From NCBI GenBank assembly GCA_021204905.1, contig JAJPYN010000019.1, forward strand, positions 145,717 to 209,716: a stretch of 64,000 nucleotides of DNA, given 5' to 3'. Below are positions 43,637 to 50,648 of the stretch, one piece after another. Below the pieces are notes generated by a model. That model was given only the letters and a program-made list of their open reading frames with translations. It had not been told where the DNA came from and made no database searches. This DNA is from Prevotella sp. (GTDB lineage: Bacteria; Bacteroidota; Bacteroidia; Bacteroidales; Bacteroidaceae). Every line of letters starts with the position of its first letter. Within the stretch, counting starts at the first letter, position 1. A program made the position numbers and the translations under genes.

Positions 43637-44707
43637 ATGAAAATCCTCATCATGACCGGGGCGCGCCCGAACTTCATCAAGGTGGCGCCGCTCATCTATG
43701 CCATCGACAAAGCGCAAGCCGGCGGCCGCGACCTCGCCTACACGCTTGTCTATGCCGGCAGCAGCAGCGACGCGACCATCGAAAGCACGCTCTTTGCCGA
43801 CCTTGAGATTGCGCCGCCGACGGTCTTCCTCGATGTAGACAGCCGCGACACCATCGAGATCACCGGCCGCGTGATGGAGCGCATGGAACGCCTTTTAACC
43901 AAAGGGAGTTTCGACGTGGTGATTGTCGTGGACGACCTCGCCTCAACCATGGCCGCGGCCATCGTTACGAAGAAGCACGGCATCCGCTTGGCGCACCTCG
44001 TGGCGGGCACGCGCTCGTTCGACATCACCATGCCGAAAGAGATCAACCGCCTCGTCATCGACGGCCTGTCCGACTACCTGTTCACTGCCGGTTCGCCGGT
44101 GGGCACGACAGCCAGTCAAGCGAAGATTTACAACGTGGGCAACATCCTTCTCGACACGCTGCGCCACAACATGCCGCGCTTCCGGCGACCGCAAATTCTT
44201 GACGAGATAAGCCCGGACGACGGCCGCTACATCGTGCTTACCATCAACCGCCGGAAGCTGCTCGAGGCGCGCGACAACCTTCGCGAGATGCTTGTGGCTA
44301 TGGCGAAAAGTGCCGCGGGCGTGCCTATCCTTGCGCCGTTGCGTGATGAGGCTCGCGAGGCTGTTATACCGCTGAAAATCAAGGAGATAAAGGTCATTCC
44401 GTCGATGGGTTACACTGAGTTCGGGTGGTTGACGATGCACGCGGCTGCAATCATCACCGACAGCGGCAACGTGGCGGAGGAGGCGACGTTCAACGCCGTG
44501 CCGTGCATCACGCTGAACAACTACACGGAGCACATCGAGACGGTGAAGCAAGGCACGAACATCCTTGCGGGCGAGGACCCCGCGATTGTCAGCGGCGCTT
44601 TGGCGGACATCCTTGCGGGCCGGGCGAAGGCCTCGACCATCCCCGAGCATTGGGACGGGCGCACGGCGGAGCGTATCCTGCAGACGTTGCTCGACGATTT
44701 GCATTAA
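43637..44707 (+). CDS. Divergent UDP-N-acetylglucosamine 2-epimerase homologue
   Basis: A 356-residue GT-B protein of the WecB/MnaA family. The N-terminus TGARPNFIKVAPLI corresponds to GTRPE-IKLAPVI, and DSGNVAEEATFNAVPCITL is the C-terminal UDP-binding part. Several hallmark residues are changed: the HVEAGLR motif reads HLVAGTR (Val122 for the catalytic Glu), HRREN reads NRRKL (Asn204 for His), and TGQH reads GSSS. Asp100 and Glu135 remain. It may have lost epimerase activity or act on another sugar nucleotide. No polysaccharide cluster is nearby. The 3' end belongs to a 21-base tandem repeat. Confidence 0.87.
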   Translation: MKILIMTGARPNFIKVAPLIYAIDKAQAGGRDLAYTLVYAGSSSDATIESTLFADLEIAPPTVFLDVDSRDTIEITGRVMERMERLLTKGSFDVVIVVDDLASTMAAAIVTKKHGIRLAHLVAGTRSFDITMPKEINRLVIDGLSDYLFTAGSPVGTTASQAKIYNVGNILLDTLRHNMPRFRRPQILDEISPDDGRYIVLTINRRKLLEARDNLREMLVAMAKSAAGVPILAPLRDEAREAVIPLKIKEIKVIPSMGYTEFGWLTMHAAAIITDSGNVAEEATFNAVPCITLNNYTEHIETVKQGTNILAGEDPAIVSGALADILAGRAKASTIPEHWDGRTAERILQTLLDDLH

Positions 44708-44750
44708 CCTCGCAACGATTTGAATTAAGGCTGCAACGATTTGATTTAAC
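44691..44750 (+). repeat. 21-bp tandem triplication over a stop codon
   Basis: ACGATTTG starts at 44694, 44715 and 44736, each followed by a near-identical T-rich TAA-containing end. The first unit is the coding end and stop of the epimerase gene, so the two others look like copies of the gene's 3' end. Confidence 0.82.
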
Positions 44751-44776
44751 GTTTGCGCGACCTGAGTTCGGCGAAG

Positions 44777-44859
44777 AAAAAGTTTATCTTAGTCGCTACT
44801 AAAAAACGAAAGAGACAGCCGCGGGGTTTCGCAGTTGTCTCTGTCGCCTTCGTTTCAAT
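44777..44859 (+). repeat. Dispersed ~80-bp element, copy h
   Basis: AAAAAGTTTATCTTAGTCGC at the left, CGCAGTTGTCTC in the middle and CGCCTTCGTTTCAA at the right. The middle contains the inverted repeat that forms the ompH terminator. Confidence 0.8.
44801..44842 (-). terminator. Probable terminator of the OmpH-like gene, within element copy h
   Basis: On the minus strand AGAGACA pairs with TGTCTCT across an 18-base loop with an inner GCG/CGC helix, followed by TTCGTTTTTT. Confidence 0.65.
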
Positions 44860-44874
44860 AGTTGTCGCCAACTA

Positions 44875-45480
44875 TTATTTCTTGCCCTCTTCCTTTTTCA
44901 CTTCGGTCTTTTTCGCGGGCTTATAGGCTTTGTTCAGTCCGGCGATGACCTCGTCGGTGATGTCGAGTTTTTTGTCTGCGAAGAGGATGTTGTCGCCCAC
45001 TTTGGTGAGGATGATGGAATATTTTTTATCCTTGTTGTAGGCGGCGAGGAAGTGCTGGATGGAGTCGCTGAGGGCGGCGTTGAACTTGTCGGTTTCGGCC
45101 TGCAGCTCGTTGGAGAGGCGCTGGCTGAGCGACTGCCAGTCGTTGTACTGCCGCTGGATGGCGTCTTGGCGTTGCTGCGCCTGCTCCTGCGTGAGGGCGT
45201 TGGCCTGATAATCCTGCTGCAGTTTTGTTGAGGCGGCCTCGATGCTTTGCTGCTTCGAAGCGAGGGTGTTTTGCACGTTCTGCGCCTTTGTTTGCAGGGC
45301 TTCCTGCATCTCTTTGGCGAAGGTGTAGCGGTTCATCACGCTGTCTACCTCGACGTAGGCGATTTTGAGTTGTGCGTTCGGCCTGGGCGCGTCTTGGCGG
45401 GCATCGTTTTCTTTGGGTGCGTTGTTGCAAGCGGCGAGTGCAATTGCTGCTGCGGCGAGCGCGAATACTGCTTTTTTCAT
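44875..45480 (-). CDS. OmpH/Skp-like lipoprotein
   Basis: A 201-residue Skp-type periplasmic chaperone for outer-membrane proteins. The lipobox ALAAC places the acylated cysteine at 18, so unlike E. coli Skp it should be membrane-tethered. The core from IAYVEVDSVMNRY is a long helical, Gln-rich hairpin (about 55-150), as in the Skp tentacles, followed by the conserved SIILTKVGDNILFADKKLDIT. The tail is Lys-rich. The 66-residue membrane protein gene lies 18 bases upstream in the same direction. Confidence 0.92.
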   Translation of the reverse strand: MKKAVFALAAAAIALAACNNAPKENDARQDAPRPNAQLKIAYVEVDSVMNRYTFAKEMQEALQTKAQNVQNTLASKQQSIEAASTKLQQDYQANALTQEQAQQRQDAIQRQYNDWQSLSQRLSNELQAETDKFNAALSDSIQHFLAAYNKDKKYSIILTKVGDNILFADKKLDITDEVIAGLNKAYKPAKKTEVKKEEGKK

Positions 45481-45498
45481 TATTGGTTTTATGATTAA

Positions 45499-45699
45499 TT
45501 AACCTTTGACTTTCGCTTTATTTCTGCGTGCGGCTTTGTCTTGGCCGATGACGCAATCGATGCCGCGCTGCCTCATTGCTTGGGAGTCGCTGATGTGCAT
45601 CGAGCCGAAGCGGCCGTCTTTTTTCAGGAAGACCTTCACGCAGAGTAGCGCCATTGCGATAACAATTATTAACGTGCTGAGGAGCAATGTTTCTGCCAT
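45499..45699 (-). CDS. Small conserved membrane protein (66 residues)
   Basis: One N-terminal membrane helix (about 4-24) is followed by a cytoplasmic segment KKDGRFGSMHISDSQAMRQRGIDCV and a basic end. I recall similar small proteins with NGRFP..H...AMR.RGI.C in many Bacteroidetes, so the gene is real although it has no assigned function. It is the first gene of a unit with the Skp-like lipoprotein and has a TACCTTTG box 40 bases upstream. Confidence 0.8.
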   Translation of the reverse strand: MAETLLLSTLIIVIAMALLCVKVFLKKDGRFGSMHISDSQAMRQRGIDCVIGQDKAARRNKAKVKG

Positions 45700-45706
45700 A
45701 AAAATC

Positions 45707-45714
45707 TATCTTTG
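45707..45714 (+). promoter_or_regulatory. -7 box of pepD promoter
   Basis: TATCTTTG, about 90 bases before the pepD ATG. It lies inside the leader of the divergent small membrane protein gene. Confidence 0.6.
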
Positions 45715-45738
45715 TAAAACTCGCCGGAACGACGCAGG

Positions 45739-45746
45739 CAAAGGTA
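45739..45746 (-). promoter_or_regulatory. -7 box of the small membrane protein / Skp-like unit
   Basis: TACCTTTG on the minus strand. The two divergent promoters overlap, so their transcripts share about 30 bases in opposite directions. Confidence 0.65.
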
Positions 45747-45805
45747 CGATTTGCCCTTCGAAGGCGGAAAGAAAAACAATTAATAAAACTTAAACCAACA
45801 AGATT

Positions 45806-47251
45806 ATGACGACAAACGAATTGCGCCCGGCCCTTGTGTTCGAGCATTTTGCAAAGATAAACGGTATCCCGCGCCCGTCGAAGCACGAGGAGAAGATGAT
45901 TGACTATCTTGTCAAGTTCGGCAAGAGCCGCGCCTTGGAGACGCTCACCGACGCGGCGGGCAACGTGCTCATTCGCAAGCCTGCCACGCGCGGGTTTGAG
46001 GACAGGCCGTGCATCACGCTGCAGAGCCACATGGACATGGTTTGCGACAAGCTCGTCGACAAGGATTTCGATTTCATGACCGACCCGATCGAGACGTACA
46101 TCGACGGCGAATGGCTGAAAGCGCGGGGCACGACGCTCGGGGCCGACGACGGCATCGGTTGCGCCATCGAACTGGCGTTGCTCGACGACGACAGCATTGA
46201 GCACGGGCCCATCGAGTGCCTTTTCACGCGCGACGAAGAGACGGGTTTGACCGGCGCGGAAGGGCTTAAAAGCGGTTTTATTAACGGCAAATGGCTCATC
46301 AACCTCGACAGCGAGGACGAAGGCCAGATCTTTGTTTCCTGCGCGGGCGGACGGACAACGACGGCGCGGTTCAGCTTCGAGCAAGAGCCTGCGAAAGAAG
46401 ATTTATTTTACATCGCGCTGCAGATAAAAGGCTTGTTCGGCGGGCATTCCGGCGACGACATCAACAAGAAACGCGCGAACGCGATAAAGCTCATGGCGCG
46501 GTTCCTCTGCGAAGAGAGCGAACGGTTGCCGCTGCGCCTTGCCTCGTGGGACAGCGGGCGGATGCACAACGCCATACCTCGCGACGGGCGTGCAATCATC
46601 GCCGTACCGGGCGACAAGAAAGAGCAGGTGCGCGCCGACTGGAACACGTTCGCGGCGAAGGTGGAGGACGAGTTTCACGCTTCGGAGCAAGGCATGGAAT
46701 TCCTTTTAGAAAGCAGCGCGCCGCAACCGCTCATCCCCGAAGCCGTTTCAGAAAAAATCATCCTCGCGTTGCAGGCAGTGGACAACGGCGTGTTCGCGAT
46801 GTGCCAAGACAAAGACCTCGAATGGCTCGTGGAGACGTCGAGCAACGTGGCAAGCATCATCACCACGGCGAACGAAGCAACGGTGGTGGCGTCGCAGCGG
46901 TCGAACGTAACAAGCTGTCTCGACAACATGTGCGCCACAGTGAAGGCTGCGTTCGTTCTCGCAGGCGCGGAGGTTACGCAGGGCGACGGTTATCCCGCGT
47001 GGAAGATGAACCCGAATAGCGAACTGACGAAGATTGCCGTGGCGACCTACCGCGAGCTGTTCGGTAAAGACCCGTTGGTGCTCGGCATTCACGCCGGTCT
47101 CGAATGCGGCCTGTTCTCCGAGCGCTACCCCGAGCTCGACATGATTAGCTTCGGCCCCACGCTGCGCAATGTCCACACGCCCGAAGAGATGCTGCTTATC
47201 CCGACGGTGGAGATGGTTTGGAAACACCTTCTCGCCATCCTGCGTTATTAA
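45806..47251 (+). CDS. pepD: Aminoacyl-histidine dipeptidase (peptidase D)
   Basis: Zinc dipeptidase of family M20, cytoplasmic, cleaving Xaa-His and other dipeptides. It has 481 residues, the normal length. IPRPSKHEEKM, LQSHMDMVCDK (metal ligand His), LGADDGIGCAIELAL (bridging Asp) and TRDEETGLTGA (catalytic Glu) are intact, and the lid has GGHSGDDINKKRANAIK. The C-terminus has IHAGLECGLFSERYP with the last ligand. It is monocistronic. A convergent ferredoxin gene follows. Confidence 0.97.
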   Translation: MTTNELRPALVFEHFAKINGIPRPSKHEEKMIDYLVKFGKSRALETLTDAAGNVLIRKPATRGFEDRPCITLQSHMDMVCDKLVDKDFDFMTDPIETYIDGEWLKARGTTLGADDGIGCAIELALLDDDSIEHGPIECLFTRDEETGLTGAEGLKSGFINGKWLINLDSEDEGQIFVSCAGGRTTTARFSFEQEPAKEDLFYIALQIKGLFGGHSGDDINKKRANAIKLMARFLCEESERLPLRLASWDSGRMHNAIPRDGRAIIAVPGDKKEQVRADWNTFAAKVEDEFHASEQGMEFLLESSAPQPLIPEAVSEKIILALQAVDNGVFAMCQDKDLEWLVETSSNVASIITTANEATVVASQRSNVTSCLDNMCATVKAAFVLAGAEVTQGDGYPAWKMNPNSELTKIAVATYRELFGKDPLVLGIHAGLECGLFSERYPELDMISFGPTLRNVHTPEEMLLIPTVEMVWKHLLAILRY

Positions 47252-47271
47252 TTCTGACGCTGAATTAGCAT

Positions 47272-47306
47272 AAAAAAACGGGGCGGCACCGACAAACGAT
47301 ACCGCC
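47272..47306 (-). terminator. Terminator of the ferredoxin gene
   Basis: On the minus strand GGCGGTATCG pairs with CGGTGCCGCC (three G-U pairs), followed by CCGTTTTTTT. Confidence 0.82.
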
Positions 47307-47340
47307 TCGCATTTGCTTGCTTGTCCGCTCTTTCAGCGTG

Positions 47341-47508
47341 TCATTCCGGACTGATTGCCTCGTTCGGGCAAACGGATGCACACGTGCCGCACTCCGTGCA
47401 AAGGTCGGGGTTGATGGAATACTTCTCGCCTTCGGAGATAGCGCCTGCCGGGCATTCGTCGATGCACGTGCCGCAAGCGATGCAGTCGTCACTAATTACG
47501 TAAGCCAT
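47341..47508 (-). CDS. 2[4Fe-4S] ferredoxin
   Basis: A 55-residue clostridial-type ferredoxin, easily missed because it is short. It starts MAYVISDDCIACGTCIDECP and ends CTECGTCASVCPNEAISPE. Two CxxCxxCxxxCP motifs bind two [4Fe-4S] clusters (Cys9, 12, 15, 19 and 37, 40, 43, 47). It serves as a soluble low-potential electron carrier for anaerobic enzymes such as pyruvate:ferredoxin oxidoreductase, which is not in this window. It has its own -7 box and terminator. Confidence 0.97.
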   Translation of the reverse strand: MAYVISDDCIACGTCIDECPAGAISEGEKYSINPDLCTECGTCASVCPNEAISPE

Positions 47509-47555
47509 AATTCAATTATTTTGTTTGTTATTAAATTGGTTTGAAAACACGCCTG

Positions 47556-47563
47556 CAAAGATA
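47556..47563 (-). promoter_or_regulatory. -7 box of the ferredoxin gene
   Basis: TATCTTTG on the minus strand, 48 bases before the ATG. Confidence 0.65.
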
Positions 47564-47587
47564 TTGATTATTTCGTTAATGCCTGAT

Positions 47588-47649
47588 AATAGGTAGAAAA
47601 AATTTGTTTGAAGCAAGAAAATCGGCGGCGGCTACCTGAAAATAGGTAG
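47588..47649. promoter_or_regulatory. Repeated AATAGGTAG with an inverted partner (possible operator)
   Basis: AATAGGTAG occurs at 47588-47596 and 47641-47649. CTACCT at 47632-47637 forms the palindrome CTACCT-GAAAAT-AGGTAG with the second copy. It lies between the divergent ferredoxin and PorT genes. Confidence 0.45.
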
Positions 47650-47703
47650 GGCAAAGGGCGGCGGCAAGGGCAATAAATCGTGCTGCGGGACGTTGATTAT
47701 TAC

Positions 47704-48447
47704 GTGAGACAACAAATCGCGGCGCTCGCGTGCGCGCTACTCGTCGGCCTTACTGCATCGGCGCAAGAGCGGAAGGTGCAAAACAAGCCGTACATCGACC
47801 TGCGGCCGTTCCATTTCGGCATCCATGTGGGCATGCACTTGCAGGATATGGAGCTGCTCAACGCCGGTCCGATTGAGGTGGTTGACGCCGACGGCAACGT
47901 GTCGACCTCGTTCATCAGCGCCGACCAGAACCGCTTCGATCCGGGCTTTAATGTCGGCGTTACGGGCGAGTTCCGCCTGAACGAATTTTTCCAGTTCCGC
48001 ATCGCCCCGGCCATATATTTCGGTTCGCGCCACATCATTTTCCGCAACCACACGAAGACCACCGACGAGGCTGTTGTCGAAGAGACGCAGGACTTGAAAT
48101 CGGTTTACATCCTCTCGGCGTTCGACCTGATTTTCGCCGGGCCGCGCGTGAACAACCACCGCCTTTACATGCTCGGCGGCATCACGCCCGCGCTGAACCT
48201 GACGGGTAAGGCCAGCGACTACCTGCGTCTGAAACGCGGGCAGGTGTTCATGGAGTTCGGCTTCGGCTTCGACCGCTATTTGCCTTATTTCAAATGCCGT
48301 CCGGAGGTGAAATTCATGTTCGGCCTCGGCAACGCGCTCGACACCGGCCACGTCAACGAGCTGCGCGACGAGAACATGAAGGCCTACACGAACGCGGTTA
48401 CGTCGGCGAAGACGCGGATAATCACCCTCACGCTTTACTTCGAATAA
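47704..48447 (+). CDS. porT: PorT-like outer-membrane protein (type IX secretion/gliding)
   Basis: An eight-strand-like beta-barrel related to PorT, a component needed for type IX secretion in Porphyromonas. From the GTG at 47704 it has 247 residues with a signal peptide cut after TASA before Gln; a GTG at 47680 is an alternative start. The segment FRLNEFFQFRIAPAIYFGSRHIIFRN is typical, and the chain ends in LTLYFE. The presence of sorting-domain-like tails on two secreted proteins at 9-12 kb fits a working system. The stop is six bases from the convergent sufE. Confidence 0.85.
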   Translation: MRQQIAALACALLVGLTASAQERKVQNKPYIDLRPFHFGIHVGMHLQDMELLNAGPIEVVDADGNVSTSFISADQNRFDPGFNVGVTGEFRLNEFFQFRIAPAIYFGSRHIIFRNHTKTTDEAVVEETQDLKSVYILSAFDLIFAGPRVNNHRLYMLGGITPALNLTGKASDYLRLKRGQVFMEFGFGFDRYLPYFKCRPEVKFMFGLGNALDTGHVNELRDENMKAYTNAVTSAKTRIITLTLYFE

Positions 48448-48453
48448 AAAATC

Positions 48454-48870
48454 TTACTTTTTTGAATAAACCGCCGCGTAGGTGCGGATTTGCTTTATCA
48501 TGGCAAGCAGTCCGTTGGCGCGGGTTGGGGAGAGGTGGTCTTGCAGTCCGATTTCGCGGATGCTGTACAGGTCGGCGGCAAGGATGTCGGCGGGCGTTTG
48601 GCGGTTGAAGATGCGCAACAGGAGCGCGATGATGCCCTTTACTATCAACGCGTCGCTGTCCGCGAGGAGGGTCATAACGCCGTCTGAATATTCGCATACG
48701 AGCCACACGCGGCTCTGACAACCGTCGATAAGGTTGTTCTCCGTTTTATGTTTGTCGGATAACGGCGGCAGTGCGTTGCCCGCTTCGATGAGCATTTGAT
48801 ATTTGTCCATCCAGTCGTCGAAGTCCGCAAACTCCTCTATTATCTCGTTCTGTATCTCGTTTATAGTCAT
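48454..48870 (-). CDS. sufE: SufE-like cysteine desulfurase activator
   Basis: Sulfur acceptor for the cysteine desulfurase SufS in iron-sulfur cluster assembly. It has 138 residues. LIDGCQSRVWL contains the acceptor Cys51 and the family motif; the C-terminal LSPTRANGLLAMIKQIR is also diagnostic. No sufS or sufBCD is nearby. It is the last gene of the long minus-strand run, 14 bases after the GNAT gene. Confidence 0.95.
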   Translation of the reverse strand: MTINEIQNEIIEEFADFDDWMDKYQMLIEAGNALPPLSDKHKTENNLIDGCQSRVWLVCEYSDGVMTLLADSDALIVKGIIALLLRIFNRQTPADILAADLYSIREIGLQDHLSPTRANGLLAMIKQIRTYAAVYSKK

Positions 48871-48884
48871 AGCTTTTTATCTTG

Positions 48885-49382
48885 TTATTTGTCTGAATTG
48901 ATAATCAGCTCGTAGTCGACGACATCGAGGAGCAAGCCTTTCTTGACACCTACCTCCCGAAAAAGCGAAGCGCGTGTAAAGCCGAACTGCTCGTGGAGAC
49001 GTATGCTCGGCAGGTTGTTGGCGGTGATACAGGCGATGAGCGCGTGTATGTCCGTCTGCCGGCAGCAGTCGATGAGGTGTGCGAGGAGCAGCCTGCCGAT
49101 GCCTTGCCGCAAGCGGTCGGGGTGCACGTAGATGGTCGTCTCGCAGACCCGGCAGTACGCCGCACGGTCTTTCCACGGGTGCACGCAGCAGTAACCCGCA
49201 ACGTTGTCTTCCTTGTCGACACAGACCGACGCACATCCTCTCCGCCGCGCCGCGAGCATTCGGCGTGCCATCTCCTCTTCGCTTACCGCCGCCGTCTCGA
49301 AACTGACCACCGTGTGAAGTACGTAATAGTTGTAGATAGCGGTGATTTGGGGAATGTCCTGTGTTGTTACGTCGCGTATCAT
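48885..49382 (-). CDS. GNAT acetyltransferase (phosphinothricin/methionine-sulfoximine type)
   Basis: A 165-residue N-acetyltransferase. MIRDVTTQDIPQITAIYNYYVLHTVVSFE matches the Pat/MddA subgroup N-terminus, and RQGIGRLLLAHLI is the acetyl-CoA loop. This subgroup detoxifies amino-acid analogues, but the natural substrate is uncertain. The start overlaps the U32 gene's stop by four bases (ATGA), indicating translational coupling. sufE follows closely. Confidence 0.88.
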   Translation of the reverse strand: MIRDVTTQDIPQITAIYNYYVLHTVVSFETAAVSEEEMARRMLAARRRGCASVCVDKEDNVAGYCCVHPWKDRAAYCRVCETTIYVHPDRLRQGIGRLLLAHLIDCCRQTDIHALIACITANNLPSIRLHEQFGFTRASLFREVGVKKGLLLDVVDYELIINSDK

Positions 49383-50647
49383 TGTTTGCTTTCGTCGCTC
49401 TTTACAAGGATGAACAGCTTGTCATTCGGGCGCACTTTCTCCGGCACGGGCAGACTTACTCTCCATCCCTTCTCCGCTTTGTCGACGGGGCGGAGGTCGT
49501 AGCGTATCTCGTCGGCGGAGAAATAAATTACTCCCGTCGTAGGTCCCGTGATGAGCAAGCTGTCGCCGAGTTGCAGTTCGGAGGCTTCTATGGCAAACTC
49601 CGCCACGCCGATACGCGCGAAATAGTTGGTCGCTTTGCCGCAGTAGACTTTCCTCTCGGTGGCTGACGAGCCGTAGTTCTCGTTCCATTCGCCGAGCGTC
49701 TGCCCGAGATAATATCCGTCCCAGAAGCCGCGATTGAACACTTTGGCGAGACGGCTGTCCCACTCGTCTTTCTTCTCTTCGGTGAACGTGCCGTCGCAAA
49801 CGGATTGTATAGCTTCTTTATAACAAGAAACCACATTATAAACATATTCCGGTCCGCGTGCCCGCCCCTCAATTTTGAACACGCGCACGCCCGCAGCCAT
49901 CATTCTGTCGATGAAGCGTATGGCCTTCAAGTCCTTGGGACTCATCACGTATTTATTGTCTATCTCGAGCTGACAGCCTGTCTCGTTGTCCGTTACGGTG
50001 TAGCTTCTGCGGCATAGCTGCATACATTCGCCGCGGTTGGCGGAGCGGTTCATATTATCCAAAGAGAGGTAGCACTTGCCCGACACCGCCATACAGAGCG
50101 CGCCGTGGCAGAACATCTCTATCCTTATCCTCTTGCCCGACGGCGAGCAGATGTTCTCTTCTTCCACCCGCCGGCAAATCTTCTCCACCTGCGGCAGGGT
50201 CAACTCGCGTGCCAACACCGCCACTTCGGCGTAGCGGGCATAGAACCGCAGCGCCTCGATATTGGAGATATTGAGCTGCGTGGAGAGATGTACCTCCATT
50301 CCTACGCTCCGACAGTATTCCATTGTCGCTATATCCGTGGCAATCACCGCCGACACTTTCGCCCGGCACGCCGCATCGATTGCCTCGTGCATTGCCGCGA
50401 TGTCGTCGTCGTAGATAATAGTGTTGAGCGTCAGGTAAGTCTTTATAGCGTGCTCGTTGCAGCGGCTGACTATCTCGTAAAGGTCGTCGACGGTGAACTT
50501 GCAGGCGGAGTGAGCGCGCATGTTCAGTTGCCCTATGCCGAAATAGACCGAGCCGGCACCCGCTTTTATCGCCGCCGAGAGCGACTCATACGAGCCGACG
50601 GGCGCCATGATTTCATAGTCGGATATGTCGTAGACGGCGTTCATCAC
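49379..50647 (-). CDS. U32 family protein (TrhP/RlhA-like)
   Basis: A 422-residue member of peptidase family U32. The signature EMFCHGALCMAVSGKCYLS with further cysteines (ANRGECMQLCRRSY) binds an iron-sulfur cluster in related RNA hydroxylation proteins. TrhP and RlhA use prephenate for tRNA U34 and 23S C2501 hydroxylation; a similar tRNA/rRNA role is likely here, and miaB, a tRNA-modification gene, is in the same run. It follows the ABC gene by one base. Confidence 0.9.
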   Translation of the reverse strand: MMNAVYDISDYEIMAPVGSYESLSAAIKAGAGSVYFGIGQLNMRAHSACKFTVDDLYEIVSRCNEHAIKTYLTLNTIIYDDDIAAMHEAIDAACRAKVSAVIATDIATMEYCRSVGMEVHLSTQLNISNIEALRFYARYAEVAVLARELTLPQVEKICRRVEEENICSPSGKRIRIEMFCHGALCMAVSGKCYLSLDNMNRSANRGECMQLCRRSYTVTDNETGCQLEIDNKYVMSPKDLKAIRFIDRMMAAGVRVFKIEGRARGPEYVYNVVSCYKEAIQSVCDGTFTEEKKDEWDSRLAKVFNRGFWDGYYLGQTLGEWNENYGSSATERKVYCGKATNYFARIGVAEFAIEASELQLGDSLLITGPTTGVIYFSADEIRYDLRPVDKAEKGWRVSLPVPEKVRPNDKLFILVKSDESKQ

Positions 50648-50648
50648 G

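Noticed and set aside
47265..47492. 75-codon minus-strand frame
   Set aside because: It is a shadow of the 55-residue ferredoxin, which has two perfect cluster motifs in another frame.
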